From NCBI GenBank assembly GCA_943788025.1, contig CALSOR010000004.1, positions 124,001-188,000 on the forward strand: DNA of 64,000 bases, written 5' to 3'. The position numbers and the translations under genes are program-made. Shown in pieces: positions 53,881-62,623 of the stretch. Below the pieces are notes generated by a model, which did not search any database, was not told where the DNA came from, and saw only the letters and a program-made list of their open reading frames with translations. The number at the start of each line of letters is the position of its first letter. The stretch's first letter is position 1. The DNA comes from JABAAE01 sp905480545 (lineage in GTDB: Bacteria > Planctomycetota > Planctomycetia > Pirellulales > Pirellulaceae).

Positions 53881-54759
53881 TTAATATTCGACAGCGTTTT
53901 CGTCCGGATTCTTTGGCCGCATTCCGGCCTTGTAGGTCGACATTCCCTTGAATTCGGCAAGGAACGCACGGAAACTTTCAGGCCGCTTTGTTTTGTCTTT
54001 GGACAACATACGCTGAATCAGCCCGGAAAGCTCCGCAGAAACCGCACTGTTGTGAACGGCTGCACTCGGTGGCGGAGATGTCAAATGCTTTTTCAAGAGA
54101 TCGTCTGGACTAACGGCAGAGAACGGCGTTTTGCCGCATAATAGTTCAAAAAGGACACAACCGAAACCGTAAATATCGCTTCTTGCATCAAGGCTTTTTG
54201 CACGGATCTGCTCAGGACTCATGTAACTCCGTGTTCCTTGGATGGCACGCTTCCCACCAAAGAACCCGCTAAAACCGGTCTTCATTTTTTGAGCGATCGA
54301 AAAGTCAATGAGCTTTACGTCACCTTTGACATTCACCAAAAAATTGTCTGGTTTGACGTCGCAATGAATGTACCCCTGCTCATTAAAGTAACTCAAACCC
54401 AACGCACATCGACGGATAATTTCTGGAGCATGAAACGCCAAGTTCTCAGGCCTTTCCCGAAGTTCCTGCTTCAGGTTACGGGCGTTGAATAGCTCCATCG
54501 CGAGAAACGGAAGATGGTAAGCCGTCGTAAACTCGTAGATTTTGATGACATGGGGATTATCAAGCCCAATACCGACCAATCCCTCGTTTTTTAGCTGAAG
54601 AATCTCTTCTTTGTTTTTGCGTTTCTCCTCCAAAAGAACCTTCATGGCGATTCGGCGCGGATCAGGATCTTTGATCGCCTCCCACACTTGGCAACTCGTA
54701 CCACCGCGAATCAGCCGAATGAGCCGATAAGGCCCTAAAAAATCGCGTCCGCTTGCCAC
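53881..54759 (-). CDS. Soluble serine/threonine protein kinase, short form
   Basis: 292 residues, essentially the kinase domain alone with no membrane helix or sensor domain. Lys40 (AMKVL) and the C-helix Glu59 are present. The catalytic loop is HCDVKPDN (Asp134, Asn139), with Cys in place of the usual Arg. The DFG motif is DFS (Asp152-Phe-Ser154). The activation segment has GTRSYMSPEQ, so the essential Lys/Asp/Asn/Asp are all there and activity is plausible. The HCD and DFS changes point to activation that does not rely on the usual Arg-phosphosite contact. Neighbours are truA and accA. Confidence 0.9.
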   Translation of the reverse strand: MASGRDFLGPYRLIRLIRGGTSCQVWEAIKDPDPRRIAMKVLLEEKRKNKEEILQLKNEGLVGIGLDNPHVIKIYEFTTAYHLPFLAMELFNARNLKQELRERPENLAFHAPEIIRRCALGLSYFNEQGYIHCDVKPDNFLVNVKGDVKLIDFSIAQKMKTGFSGFFGGKRAIQGTRSYMSPEQIRAKSLDARSDIYGFGCVLFELLCGKTPFSAVSPDDLLKKHLTSPPPSAAVHNSAVSAELSGLIQRMLSKDKTKRPESFRAFLAEFKGMSTYKAGMRPKNPDENAVEY

Positions 54760-54922
54760 TGATGTCTCCCGATTAAACTTTGGCCGGATTCGATGGTTCC
54801 GAGCCTATTTTAGATTTTAGTTAAGAACCAAAAATCGATAAAGCCGTTCGTAATTTCATCAATGGAAGAATCTTACGTTTCGGTTGGGTCATTCCAGTTA
54901 TCACTTAAATTCGTATTGCCAA

Positions 54923-55669
54923 CTAATAGTCAACCGACACGAGGAAAAGCCCCTTTGCCGGGGCCGTTTGCCCCGCCCTTTTTCTGTCTTTTGACCTGAT
55001 CAACTCTGAAATCCAGGTAGGTGATTGCTTTCCACGACCGACTTCTACCAATGATCCGACAATATTTCGGACCATATTGTAAAGAAAACCGTTTCCCTCA
55101 ATTTCGAATTGAAACTTGCGAAACGGCGTTGTTTCACATTCATTAAACTGACAGTCGTATATCGTTCTCACGGTGGTTATTCGATCCGCCCCAGCCGCTT
55201 GAAAACACGCAAAATCGTGTTCGCCCAGCAACTCACGCGCCGCCAACTGCATTGCCGGAACGTCCAGCGAATACGTTACATGCCAAGCAAATTCTTGATC
55301 TAGAGGATCGGCAACTGGCCCCATTTGCAGTCGATAACGATATCGCTTTCGCTTTGCATCCCGGATCGCATGAAATCGTTCAGGAGCATCTTCAACGGAC
55401 AGGACTGAGATATCGCGTGGGATATTTGAGTTGAGCCCTCTGACCAAATTACCATTGGGAATCGTTGTCGACGTCACAACACTGATAACTTGCCCAATCG
55501 CATGGACGCCCGCATCAGTCCGACCACTTGCCGTAAAGCGATTTTTTTCACCAGTGATTTTTGTGAACGCTGTTTCCAAAACCTGTTGAACAGAACGCGG
55601 ATTCGATTGAATTTGCCAACCGCAATAGTTGGTTCCGCGATAGGCTACCGTAAGCTTTAGGTACCGCAT
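54923..55669 (-). CDS. truA: tRNA pseudouridine(38-40) synthase
   Basis: Isomerises uridines 38-40 in the tRNA anticodon arm. 248 residues with YRGTNYCGWQ, the catalytic Asp52 in SGRTDAGVHA, RFHAIRDAKRKRYRYR, and GNGFLYNMVRNIVG. It overlaps the end of asd by 13 bp, so the two genes are co-translated. Confidence 0.95.
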   Translation of the reverse strand: MRYLKLTVAYRGTNYCGWQIQSNPRSVQQVLETAFTKITGEKNRFTASGRTDAGVHAIGQVISVVTSTTIPNGNLVRGLNSNIPRDISVLSVEDAPERFHAIRDAKRKRYRYRLQMGPVADPLDQEFAWHVTYSLDVPAMQLAARELLGEHDFACFQAAGADRITTVRTIYDCQFNECETTPFRKFQFEIEGNGFLYNMVRNIVGSLVEVGRGKQSPTWISELIRSKDRKRAGQTAPAKGLFLVSVDY

Positions 55670-56676
55670 GTCGCATTTCGATTAACTAATAATTCTGCGA
55701 TTTGAACCGCATTCGTTGCCGCGCCTTTTCGCAAGTTGTCACTGACACACCAAAATGCCAACCCATTCGGACCGGAAATGTCTTTACGAAGGCGACCCAC
55801 AAAAACGTCATCTTTTTTGTTTGCATCAATCGGCATCGGATAACTCTGCGATGCTAAATCATCCTGCAAGGTAATTCCCTCAAAGTTTCGAAAAAGCTCA
55901 CGAGCCGCATCAACCTCCAAAGCAGATTTGGTTTCCAAGAGAATGGACTCGCTATGGCAATTCACCACAGGCACACGCACGCAAGTTGGGCAGATCTGGA
56001 TCGTTTCGTCGCCGAAAATTTTTCGCGTTTCGAAAACCATTTTCATCTCTTCCGATGTGTAGCCTTCAAACTTTTCGGAACCAATCTGTGGAATCAAATT
56101 GAATGCAATCGGATGAGCGAATGCTTGGTAGTCAAAAGACTTACCCTCCATATGGGATTGAGTACCATCAAACAGCTCTTGCTCTCCCGCTGCCCCCGCA
56201 CCACTGGGTGCCTGATAAGTACTGACAACCACACGAGAGATTCCAACGGCATCATAGATTGGCTTCATCGCGACCACCATTTGTGTCGTCGAACAGTTTG
56301 GACTTGCGATGATGCCTTGATGGTTTTCTATCGCCTCCGGATTAACTTCCGGAACAACCAACGGAACATGCTCCATCATGCGATGGGCGCCACTTTCGTC
56401 GATGACAATTGCGCCGCGTTCGACAGCCCAAGGCGTAAATTCCAGAGAGACTTCATCCGGCGTACTGGCGATTACAAGGTCGATGTCTTGAAAAGCATTG
56501 GGCGAAAGCTCCTCGATGACGTGCAATTCACCCTTGAAGGTCAGCGATTTTCCAGCCGAACGCTTTGATGCCAAAAACTTAATCGATTTAAAGGGAAAGT
56601 TTCTTTCTTCCAATAACTCCAGAACAATCGATCCGACGGCACCCGTTGCGCCAACAACGGCTATGTTTTCAATCAT
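55657..56676 (-). CDS. asd: Aspartate-semialdehyde dehydrogenase
   Basis: Makes aspartate semialdehyde, the branch point to lysine/diaminopimelate, threonine and methionine. 339 residues from ATG 56676: VVGATGAVGSIVLELL, SKRSAGKSL, the catalytic Cys128 in SPNCSTTQM, YQAPSGAGAAGEQEL, CPTCVRVPVVNCHSES with the acid/base His, and GLAFWCVSDNLRKGAATNAVQIAE. A TTG 15 bp upstream is less likely. Confidence 0.95.
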   Translation of the reverse strand: MIENIAVVGATGAVGSIVLELLEERNFPFKSIKFLASKRSAGKSLTFKGELHVIEELSPNAFQDIDLVIASTPDEVSLEFTPWAVERGAIVIDESGAHRMMEHVPLVVPEVNPEAIENHQGIIASPNCSTTQMVVAMKPIYDAVGISRVVVSTYQAPSGAGAAGEQELFDGTQSHMEGKSFDYQAFAHPIAFNLIPQIGSEKFEGYTSEEMKMVFETRKIFGDETIQICPTCVRVPVVNCHSESILLETKSALEVDAARELFRNFEGITLQDDLASQSYPMPIDANKKDDVFVGRLRKDISGPNGLAFWCVSDNLRKGAATNAVQIAELLVNRNATCGT

Positions 56677-56888
56677 GGTAATCTCTAGCAAAAATACGTA
56701 ATCACGCAGTATACGAATAAAAAGGCTACTTCAGCAAGGAAACACGGTTCAGGCCATGGCCATCTGAACCATTGAAGTGACTGCGGCAAACCCGGCCCCA
56801 TACGCCCCGTTCTGAGGCCGAATCGATCACGCACAGATTGATCATTTGTTCGAGTGAATACAATCTAAACATGACGGGAACCAACGAA

Positions 56889-57815
56889 TCATTTGGCCGT
56901 TGGCCATTCATTCACACCGGAAAGAACGATACCGATCAGTCGTCGCATTAATGAAGAAGAAACGAAAACAAGGTTCGCTATAGCCATGATCAGTCCAAAT
57001 TCGACCATGCCCATCGCGATCCCAATCCCCAAGTGAACTCCAAAAGCCATTCCGATCACGACGGGCCGCGTCCACTTAGGCCACACGAGAAAGACATAAG
57101 AGGCCTCCCACGCCAAAGAAACGTGTGTAATCAAGTTGATCAAATAAGGAGACGCAGCGAGCCAAGTTAAATCCAAGGTCTGATATTCAGAATTCGCCAT
57201 CGCACCCCAAATGGCTTCACCGTTCCACCAACTGGACCCCAGAAGCTTGCCGGTTCCAGCGAACAAATAAATAACACACAAATGCAGTTGAGCCAATCGA
57301 ATCGCCACGTTGGCCAATGATGTCGGCACAACCTCAACCGTACGTTTTCTCAACAAACGATCCATTGAGAACATCGCGCCAGACGGTCCGATCGCACAAT
57401 AAAAAGTTAACATCACATTGATCTGGTCCAAACCAAATGTCGCACCGACTGCTCGATTTGCATACGAAATGGTAAACAACAAGCTGATCACGCTAGTGAT
57501 CCGCGTGTAAAATCCGATCCAATAAAGAAACATGCAGATAAGTGCGAAGTAATGAATCGCGGTTAAAAGGCCAAAAGAGCCAACCCAATTAAAATGCGAC
57601 CACGCAAACTTCGTTCCGGTGATGATCTCGTTATGTTCATCAGAAAGAATAAGGTCGCTGGAAAAAAAGCTCTCTAACTCGAACGTCCAAACCAAATGCG
57701 TGTAAAACAAGATGGCACCAGCAAGCACGCGAATGACACTCAACACAATCGGGTCACTCTTCTGGAACCAAAATCGATCCCATGCCGTCATCACCGTCAT
57801 CCAGAACGTCTTCAT
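56889..57815 (-). CDS. HTTM-domain membrane protein (gamma-carboxylase-like)
   Basis: 308 residues with about eight hydrophobic segments. The HTTM landmarks are DPIVLSVIRVLAGAILFYTHL, FGLLTAIHYFALI, ANRAVGATFGLDQINVMLTFYCAIGPSG, AIRLAQLHLCVIYLFAGTGKLLGSSWWNGEA, and VFLVWPKWTRPVVIGMAFGVHLGIG. HTTM proteins share a membrane core with vitamin-K-dependent gamma-glutamyl carboxylase, but most have unknown activity. Its ATG overlaps the TGA of the upstream gene (ATGA), so the two form a unit. Confidence 0.88.
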   Translation of the reverse strand: MKTFWMTVMTAWDRFWFQKSDPIVLSVIRVLAGAILFYTHLVWTFELESFFSSDLILSDEHNEIITGTKFAWSHFNWVGSFGLLTAIHYFALICMFLYWIGFYTRITSVISLLFTISYANRAVGATFGLDQINVMLTFYCAIGPSGAMFSMDRLLRKRTVEVVPTSLANVAIRLAQLHLCVIYLFAGTGKLLGSSWWNGEAIWGAMANSEYQTLDLTWLAASPYLINLITHVSLAWEASYVFLVWPKWTRPVVIGMAFGVHLGIGIAMGMVEFGLIMAIANLVFVSSSLMRRLIGIVLSGVNEWPTAK

Positions 57816-58753
57816 TTGACCACCTCTTCATCGGAATACACCAACCGCCTGGGACCATATGTTTCAGGATCATCCAAACCACCACCGTCGAGAATGTGAT
57901 CGTAATCCGGAATCAGGTGCTCCTGAATCCAGATTCGCACAACTGCACCGTTGTGCTTCTGTTTTAAATATTTGGCAATTCCAGCCAACCATACCTTTCG
58001 ATGACGCTTTGCCGTAGCAAGTCCATCTCTATCACGTTCAAAATTTTGGCGAGCCGATTTTGCCGCTGCAAATTTCCCATCGTTTTCAAGGGCTTTGATG
58101 ACTTTCACTATTTGCCTTTCCTCCAATTCTTCATTGGAAGTGGGTGGAATCGATCCCAATAACCAATCCGCTTGATCGATGAATCCATTGTCTCTCAGGT
58201 AGGTAACAGCACGATTTAGGTCATCGACCTGAGACTGATTTTCAACCGGCTCACCTAGCGTCCCCAGCCCCCAAAAATGTTCACTGATCATAAAAAAGCG
58301 GTGATACATCAGCCTTGGCTTATGGTTCGACTTGTCAGGGAAACGTCCGGCAACGACGTCACCACTTTCGTCGATGACTTCGTAGCGTAATAAATGGCTA
58401 GGACCTGGATCGGGAGCAAAGAACCGGTAACCATGCCGCATGTAAAGGGCTGACGTATAGGGACCAGTCACCGAGTCGATTCCAACTGACAATTCACTCG
58501 ATGGCTGTGGCATTGCAAACGGGGCAGAGAAAACTGCCGCCAAATGTAAAACCACCAGAACTGAAACGATGATGCGAGTCCGCAGGGTCCAATCCGTTCT
58601 CATGCTTTGATCAACGGCGGAATGACTATTATCGTTTTTTTGATGACCGGCAGGTCCTGTCCCTGAATCTCCATCACCCCGCGTATGGTCCCCGGTCTCC
58701 AGTTGTGAACGCCCGACGCGATTTTTTTTATTGCGAGAATTCGATTTTGACAT
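57812..58753 (-). CDS. Single-pass membrane partner of the HTTM protein (unrecognised)
   Basis: 313 residues. A charged, disordered N-terminus (1-55) precedes one membrane helix (about 58-78, RIIVSVLVVLHLAAVFSAPF). The outside part has PYTSALYMRHGYRFFAPDPGPSHLLRYEV and a helical second half, and the C-terminus is acidic. A short motif, YRFFAPDPGP, looks conserved-like, but no family was recognised. The ATGA overlap with the HTTM gene implies a joint function. Confidence 0.7.
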   Translation of the reverse strand: MSKSNSRNKKNRVGRSQLETGDHTRGDGDSGTGPAGHQKNDNSHSAVDQSMRTDWTLRTRIIVSVLVVLHLAAVFSAPFAMPQPSSELSVGIDSVTGPYTSALYMRHGYRFFAPDPGPSHLLRYEVIDESGDVVAGRFPDKSNHKPRLMYHRFFMISEHFWGLGTLGEPVENQSQVDDLNRAVTYLRDNGFIDQADWLLGSIPPTSNEELEERQIVKVIKALENDGKFAAAKSARQNFERDRDGLATAKRHRKVWLAGIAKYLKQKHNGAVVRIWIQEHLIPDYDHILDGGGLDDPETYGPRRLVYSDEEVVK

Positions 58754-58884
58754 AACGTAAGACGATTAGCCTAATGTTTACACGTGCTTAGTGAGTCGAA
58801 GAAGCGTAACATTTATTTCGTCACCAACCCCCAACTCATGACAGTTCAGTTTACTAAATCACCCAGATGTTTGTCCGAGCGCAT

Positions 58885-58915
58885 AAAAAAACCCTTTGCA
58901 TTGAATCAAAGGGCT
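58885..58915 (-). terminator. Rho-independent terminator
   Basis: On the minus strand CCCTTTG-ATTCAATG-CAAAGGG is followed by TTTTTTT. It sits 62 bp downstream of the TIGR03000 gene and would also protect the HTTM pair from read-through. Confidence 0.85.
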
Positions 58916-58974
58916 ACGATTTACGATTTTAGAATTTCAGAGTTTAAGATTTATTCTGCTTGAATCAAGTTGAA

Positions 58975-59994
58975 CTATTTGAAAGCAACCTTATTTGATT
59001 CGTTTCCAAAATCAAACGCTAGATCAACGGATGCTCCCGCATTCAAATCAATCGACTTCGATTTCACGACTTTCTGTCCATTAATAACGGTTGTGACTAC
59101 GATTCGATAGCCTTTCCAGCTGTCACCATCCTTCAGGGTGGTCGTAGTGAAAAGGCGTAGCCCGCCTGTTGCGTTGGTTTTGTTTCCAGCCAACTTAACT
59201 TCCGCATTTTCTGGAACCTTCAAAGACAGAACGGTTACTGGCGGAGGAGTCACATCGAATTCGAAATCAACGTGCTTGGAACCACCAGCAAAAAGATCCA
59301 CAACTTTGGTTTGAATCAGTTCCGCGCCGTCTTTCTCGTAAACCGCTTTGACTTCATAAGTCAGCGCTTCACCCGACTTGATACTTGGAGTCTTGTAACG
59401 ACGGAACGAACCTGGAGTTGTTGTCAGCTTATCATTCACGTAAATCTTGGCGTCGACAGGAACATTGACTGTCAAAAATCCATTCTCCATCAAAACGCTC
59501 GATTGAGTTTCCGGCATCGGCGAAACAGTCGTCGTTGATGGCTCGGCCGAGTCGGCTGGAACGGCTGGAACGGAATCCATTGGCACAGAATAGCCTGAAC
59601 TACCGCCAGATGATCCACCTGAACTACCGCCACTTGATCCACCCGAACTTCCGCCACTTGATGAGCTTCTGTAAAATGTTGTGTGACTATAGCCGCTGGA
59701 GCCATAGGAGTATCGACGAACCGAATGTCCTGAGCTTCCGTGGCTTCCATACGAGCGCACACGATTTGCAACGTAACGCATATAGCTGCGAATTGGAGTT
59801 CTGAAATGCCCTGAACTTCCTCCGCTGCTGCCGTAACTTCCACCGCTGCTAGCGTAGCTAATCCCGCTGCTTCCTCCGCTTGAACCGTACGATCCTCCAC
59901 CCCAGTGGGCCGCATCGCAATCATTTGCAAAACAAGCCATGAGGACGGAAAGTAAGGCTGGGAAAGCGATCTGCCTAGAAAAAATTCGCCTCAT
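58975..59994 (-). CDS. TIGR03000-domain secreted protein with Ser/Gly repeats
   Basis: 339 residues. A signal peptide (1-28) is followed by a Tyr/Ser/Gly-rich region built from SSGG and YGSSG repeats (30-160). Two TIGR03000-like beta domains complete it: FLTVNVPVDAKIYVNDKLTTTPGSFRRY, and LSLKVPENAEVKLAGNKTNATGGLRLF. This domain is found mainly in planctomycetes, and its role is unknown. Strong composition bias explains the open frames on the other strand. Confidence 0.85.
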   Translation of the reverse strand: MRRIFSRQIAFPALLSVLMACFANDCDAAHWGGGSYGSSGGSSGISYASSGGSYGSSGGSSGHFRTPIRSYMRYVANRVRSYGSHGSSGHSVRRYSYGSSGYSHTTFYRSSSSGGSSGGSSGGSSGGSSGGSSGYSVPMDSVPAVPADSAEPSTTTVSPMPETQSSVLMENGFLTVNVPVDAKIYVNDKLTTTPGSFRRYKTPSIKSGEALTYEVKAVYEKDGAELIQTKVVDLFAGGSKHVDFEFDVTPPPVTVLSLKVPENAEVKLAGNKTNATGGLRLFTTTTLKDGDSWKGYRIVVTTVINGQKVVKSKSIDLNAGASVDLAFDFGNESNKVAFK

Positions 59995-60115
59995 GAGCCA
60001 AAAAACCTCTAAAAAAAATAAAATCGAAAAATTTTACGGAGTCCCCGTAAATTATCAGTCCTATTCAAAATAACAGGTTTGGTTGGCAATTCAAGCTAGT
60101 TAATCTAGGCCATTT

Positions 60116-61342
60116 CTAATCTTTCTTGAATGTTGTTCGCACATCGTCGAACGAAACCTCGCCAGTGGCACCAAACATCCCAATTCTGACAAGTGCTTCC
60201 CTCGCTTTTGACGGCACTCGGACCTCTTTGTAGTATCTTTTCCAATCTTTGGTACCTCGAAAAGGCCCAACTGCCATTCTCCCCAAGTCACGGCGAAGTT
60301 CGTCATAAAACGTAATGGACGCTCCGGGCAAATCGTATGGAAAGAAGCCCGCTTTTACATCCTTGCATTTGACAGAGACCGAGAGTTTCACGCTTTTGAC
60401 AGTCTTCCCATCAATGGCAAACCCCTGCATCAAGTGGGCCGCAGTTCCAGGTTCCTTATTTGAAAATTTAACAAAGTAGTCTCCTTTCGGTGCAGACGTG
60501 TCTTTCACCCACTCAAGTTTCCGCTGGTAATACCAACCGGGCATAAAGTCTTCGGTCAATGGCTTGAGTTCGAAATCACCGTTTTGCACAAATGGATTCC
60601 GTGGATCAGGTTTGACAATTCGGCTGTCTTCCGCGTTTCCAGTCATTGGCACAAACAACGTTGGCCGTAACGGAACCGCATCAAGTTGACCGTTGACCTT
60701 TTTAAAGAGATACAGTGTTTGTTGATAGCGTTCACCAACCGGAACGACCATCAAACCACCTTCGACTAGCTGATCCACTAATGGCTGCGGGACTTTCTCC
60801 GGGGAACACGTCACGATAATTTTGTTGAATGGGGCTTTCGAGGGCCAGCCTTTGTAACCGTCACCAATTTTCGTGAAAACATTTTTGTATTTTAGTCGCC
60901 GCAAGGTTCGAGCCGCTTTTTCCCCTAGCGATTTCACGATTTCAATGGAGTAAACCTCTTTTACCAGCGGGCTTAAAACAGCCGCTTGATACCCACTTCC
61001 GGTTCCTATTTCAAGAACTTTGTCCGACTCCTTTGGCTCCAGCGATTCCGTCATATACGCGACGATAAAAGGTGAGGAGATTGTTTGACTCTCACCAATC
61101 GGAACGCCAGCATCCAGATACGCTTTGTCACGCATCGAAACGGGCATGAACTCGTGACGCTCAGTCTTCAAGATTGCCTCGATTACTTTGGGACTCTTAA
61201 TCCCAGCTCCAACGACATGCTTCTCGACCATGTCTCTACGAAGAAATTCAAATTCCGCTTTTGTCTGGCCGACGAGAATCGACGAAGGCCAGAACGCAAT
61301 CGATAGCAAAAACAGAGTTATTGTAAAAATCGGCTTAATCAT
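60116..61342 (-). CDS. Exported protein-L-isoaspartate O-methyltransferase with C-terminal beta-sandwich
   Basis: 408 residues from ATG 61342. Unusually it begins with a signal peptide (MIKPIFTITLFLLSIAFWP to VGQ). The PCMT domain (about 30-225) has MRDKAYLDAGVPIGESQTISSPFIVA, LEIGTGSGYQAA (SAM site), GDGYKGWPSKAPFNKIIVTC and LVEGGLMVVPVG. A second domain of about 180 residues (NGDFELKPLTEDFMPGWYY to VSFDDVR) looks like a carbohydrate-binding-type jelly roll. Methylation outside the cytoplasm needs SAM there, so either the location or the substrate is unusual. No operon partner. Confidence 0.87.
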   Translation of the reverse strand: MIKPIFTITLFLLSIAFWPSSILVGQTKAEFEFLRRDMVEKHVVGAGIKSPKVIEAILKTERHEFMPVSMRDKAYLDAGVPIGESQTISSPFIVAYMTESLEPKESDKVLEIGTGSGYQAAVLSPLVKEVYSIEIVKSLGEKAARTLRRLKYKNVFTKIGDGYKGWPSKAPFNKIIVTCSPEKVPQPLVDQLVEGGLMVVPVGERYQQTLYLFKKVNGQLDAVPLRPTLFVPMTGNAEDSRIVKPDPRNPFVQNGDFELKPLTEDFMPGWYYQRKLEWVKDTSAPKGDYFVKFSNKEPGTAAHLMQGFAIDGKTVKSVKLSVSVKCKDVKAGFFPYDLPGASITFYDELRRDLGRMAVGPFRGTKDWKRYYKEVRVPSKAREALVRIGMFGATGEVSFDDVRTTFKKD

Positions 61343-61547
61343 ATTAGCCTGCGCAAGTGTTAGTCTTGAAAAAGAATGTCGAGTCGCCGGACTGTCTCCA
61401 ATCAATATACGTCATTCTAAACCGTCATAAAAATGTTTTGAGGGCTTCGTAGCAGAAGAAAGCCAACCGAACACGATCGGTCATTAATTTCAAGCTAAAC
61501 TTTCACGTCCCCGATTCATGCTTAAAACCGCATAAGAGCATCAACAG

Positions 61548-62576
61548 ATGATCCAACGCCTCGACTATGAAGCCCGTCCAAATACCGATCCCCAACAGCC
61601 TCTGGATGGAACAGATTCGAATCGCGTCGATCACACCAATGAGTCAATCAATTCGATAACCGAGGAAATTGTCGAACTGGTTGATGGTACATGCTGCAAT
61701 CTAAACGATCTTTCGATCGAAGATCTGAATCAACTCCAGTGGGAGCAAGAGACGGCGTTTGCCAAACAAATCAAGCATTCAACCAAAGGCAGCCAAAGAC
61801 GAACAGAAGTAATCTGCCTTGCCTACCAAACCGTCTGCAAAATTCTTGCGAAGATTTCTGAGCGAGAAGGAAACTCAGAATTCGCAATGGGAATGGATCA
61901 TCGCTACACTCATTTCGTTCTAGAACGATTGAATGCCCTCAACAAGAACCAAAACACAGGTGGCTTGTTCGAAGTAGGATTCGGGTCAGGCATGCTGCTA
62001 CAATCAGCTGCACAAAATGGCTATCGCGTTGGCGGTCTGGAAGTTGCTGATCAACTGCTCAGCGATGCAAAAGACAAGCTTCCGAAACGCGATCATCAGA
62101 ACCTTTGTTTCGGCAATTTCCTAGACAACGAAACAGTAAATGATCTGGCTGGAACTTTCGACGTCGTTTACTGGAACGACGTATTCGAACACATTCCAGT
62201 CGACGAAATCAGCGAGTATTTGGAGAAAATCTACAGTCTCCTTACGCCCGGTGGTGAACTAATCACGATCACACCCAACTGGCACATGCGTCCCGTCGAT
62301 GTTACAGCAGACCACATGCCGCCACGTTCAACGGCAATTGGATTCCACTTAAAGGAATATAAACTTTCTGAAGTGGTTGGACTGCTGAGGCAATCGGGTT
62401 TCCAGACGGTAACGACTCCGTCGTTGATCAGTAAGTCGAAAATCCATCACCACTGGTTTCTATCATTGACACGTTTTAAACAATGGATCGAACCTGTGTT
62501 AGAACTCTTGCCTTATCGCCTGGCGGTCCAAGTTTGCAGACGTTTCGGCTTCAGCCTGACTATCGCGAAAAAATAA
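61548..62576 (+). CDS. SAM-dependent class I methyltransferase
   Basis: 342 residues. About 130 residues of polar/helical sequence precede a Rossmann methyltransferase domain (130-260) with GLFEVGFGSGMLLQSAA (SAM loop), GGLEVADQL, FDVVYWNDVFEHIP and LTPGGELITITPNW. The tail may form further helices. The target is not identifiable. It converges with the O-antigen-ligase-like gene 48 bp away, so a link to surface polysaccharide is possible but unproven. Confidence 0.85.
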   Translation: MIQRLDYEARPNTDPQQPLDGTDSNRVDHTNESINSITEEIVELVDGTCCNLNDLSIEDLNQLQWEQETAFAKQIKHSTKGSQRRTEVICLAYQTVCKILAKISEREGNSEFAMGMDHRYTHFVLERLNALNKNQNTGGLFEVGFGSGMLLQSAAQNGYRVGGLEVADQLLSDAKDKLPKRDHQNLCFGNFLDNETVNDLAGTFDVVYWNDVFEHIPVDEISEYLEKIYSLLTPGGELITITPNWHMRPVDVTADHMPPRSTAIGFHLKEYKLSEVVGLLRQSGFQTVTTPSLISKSKIHHHWFLSLTRFKQWIEPVLELLPYRLAVQVCRRFGFSLTIAKK

Positions 62577-62623
62577 GAAGAACGAATGATAGACTTTAAA
62601 CGGTCAAGCCGATTTCTGTTTCT

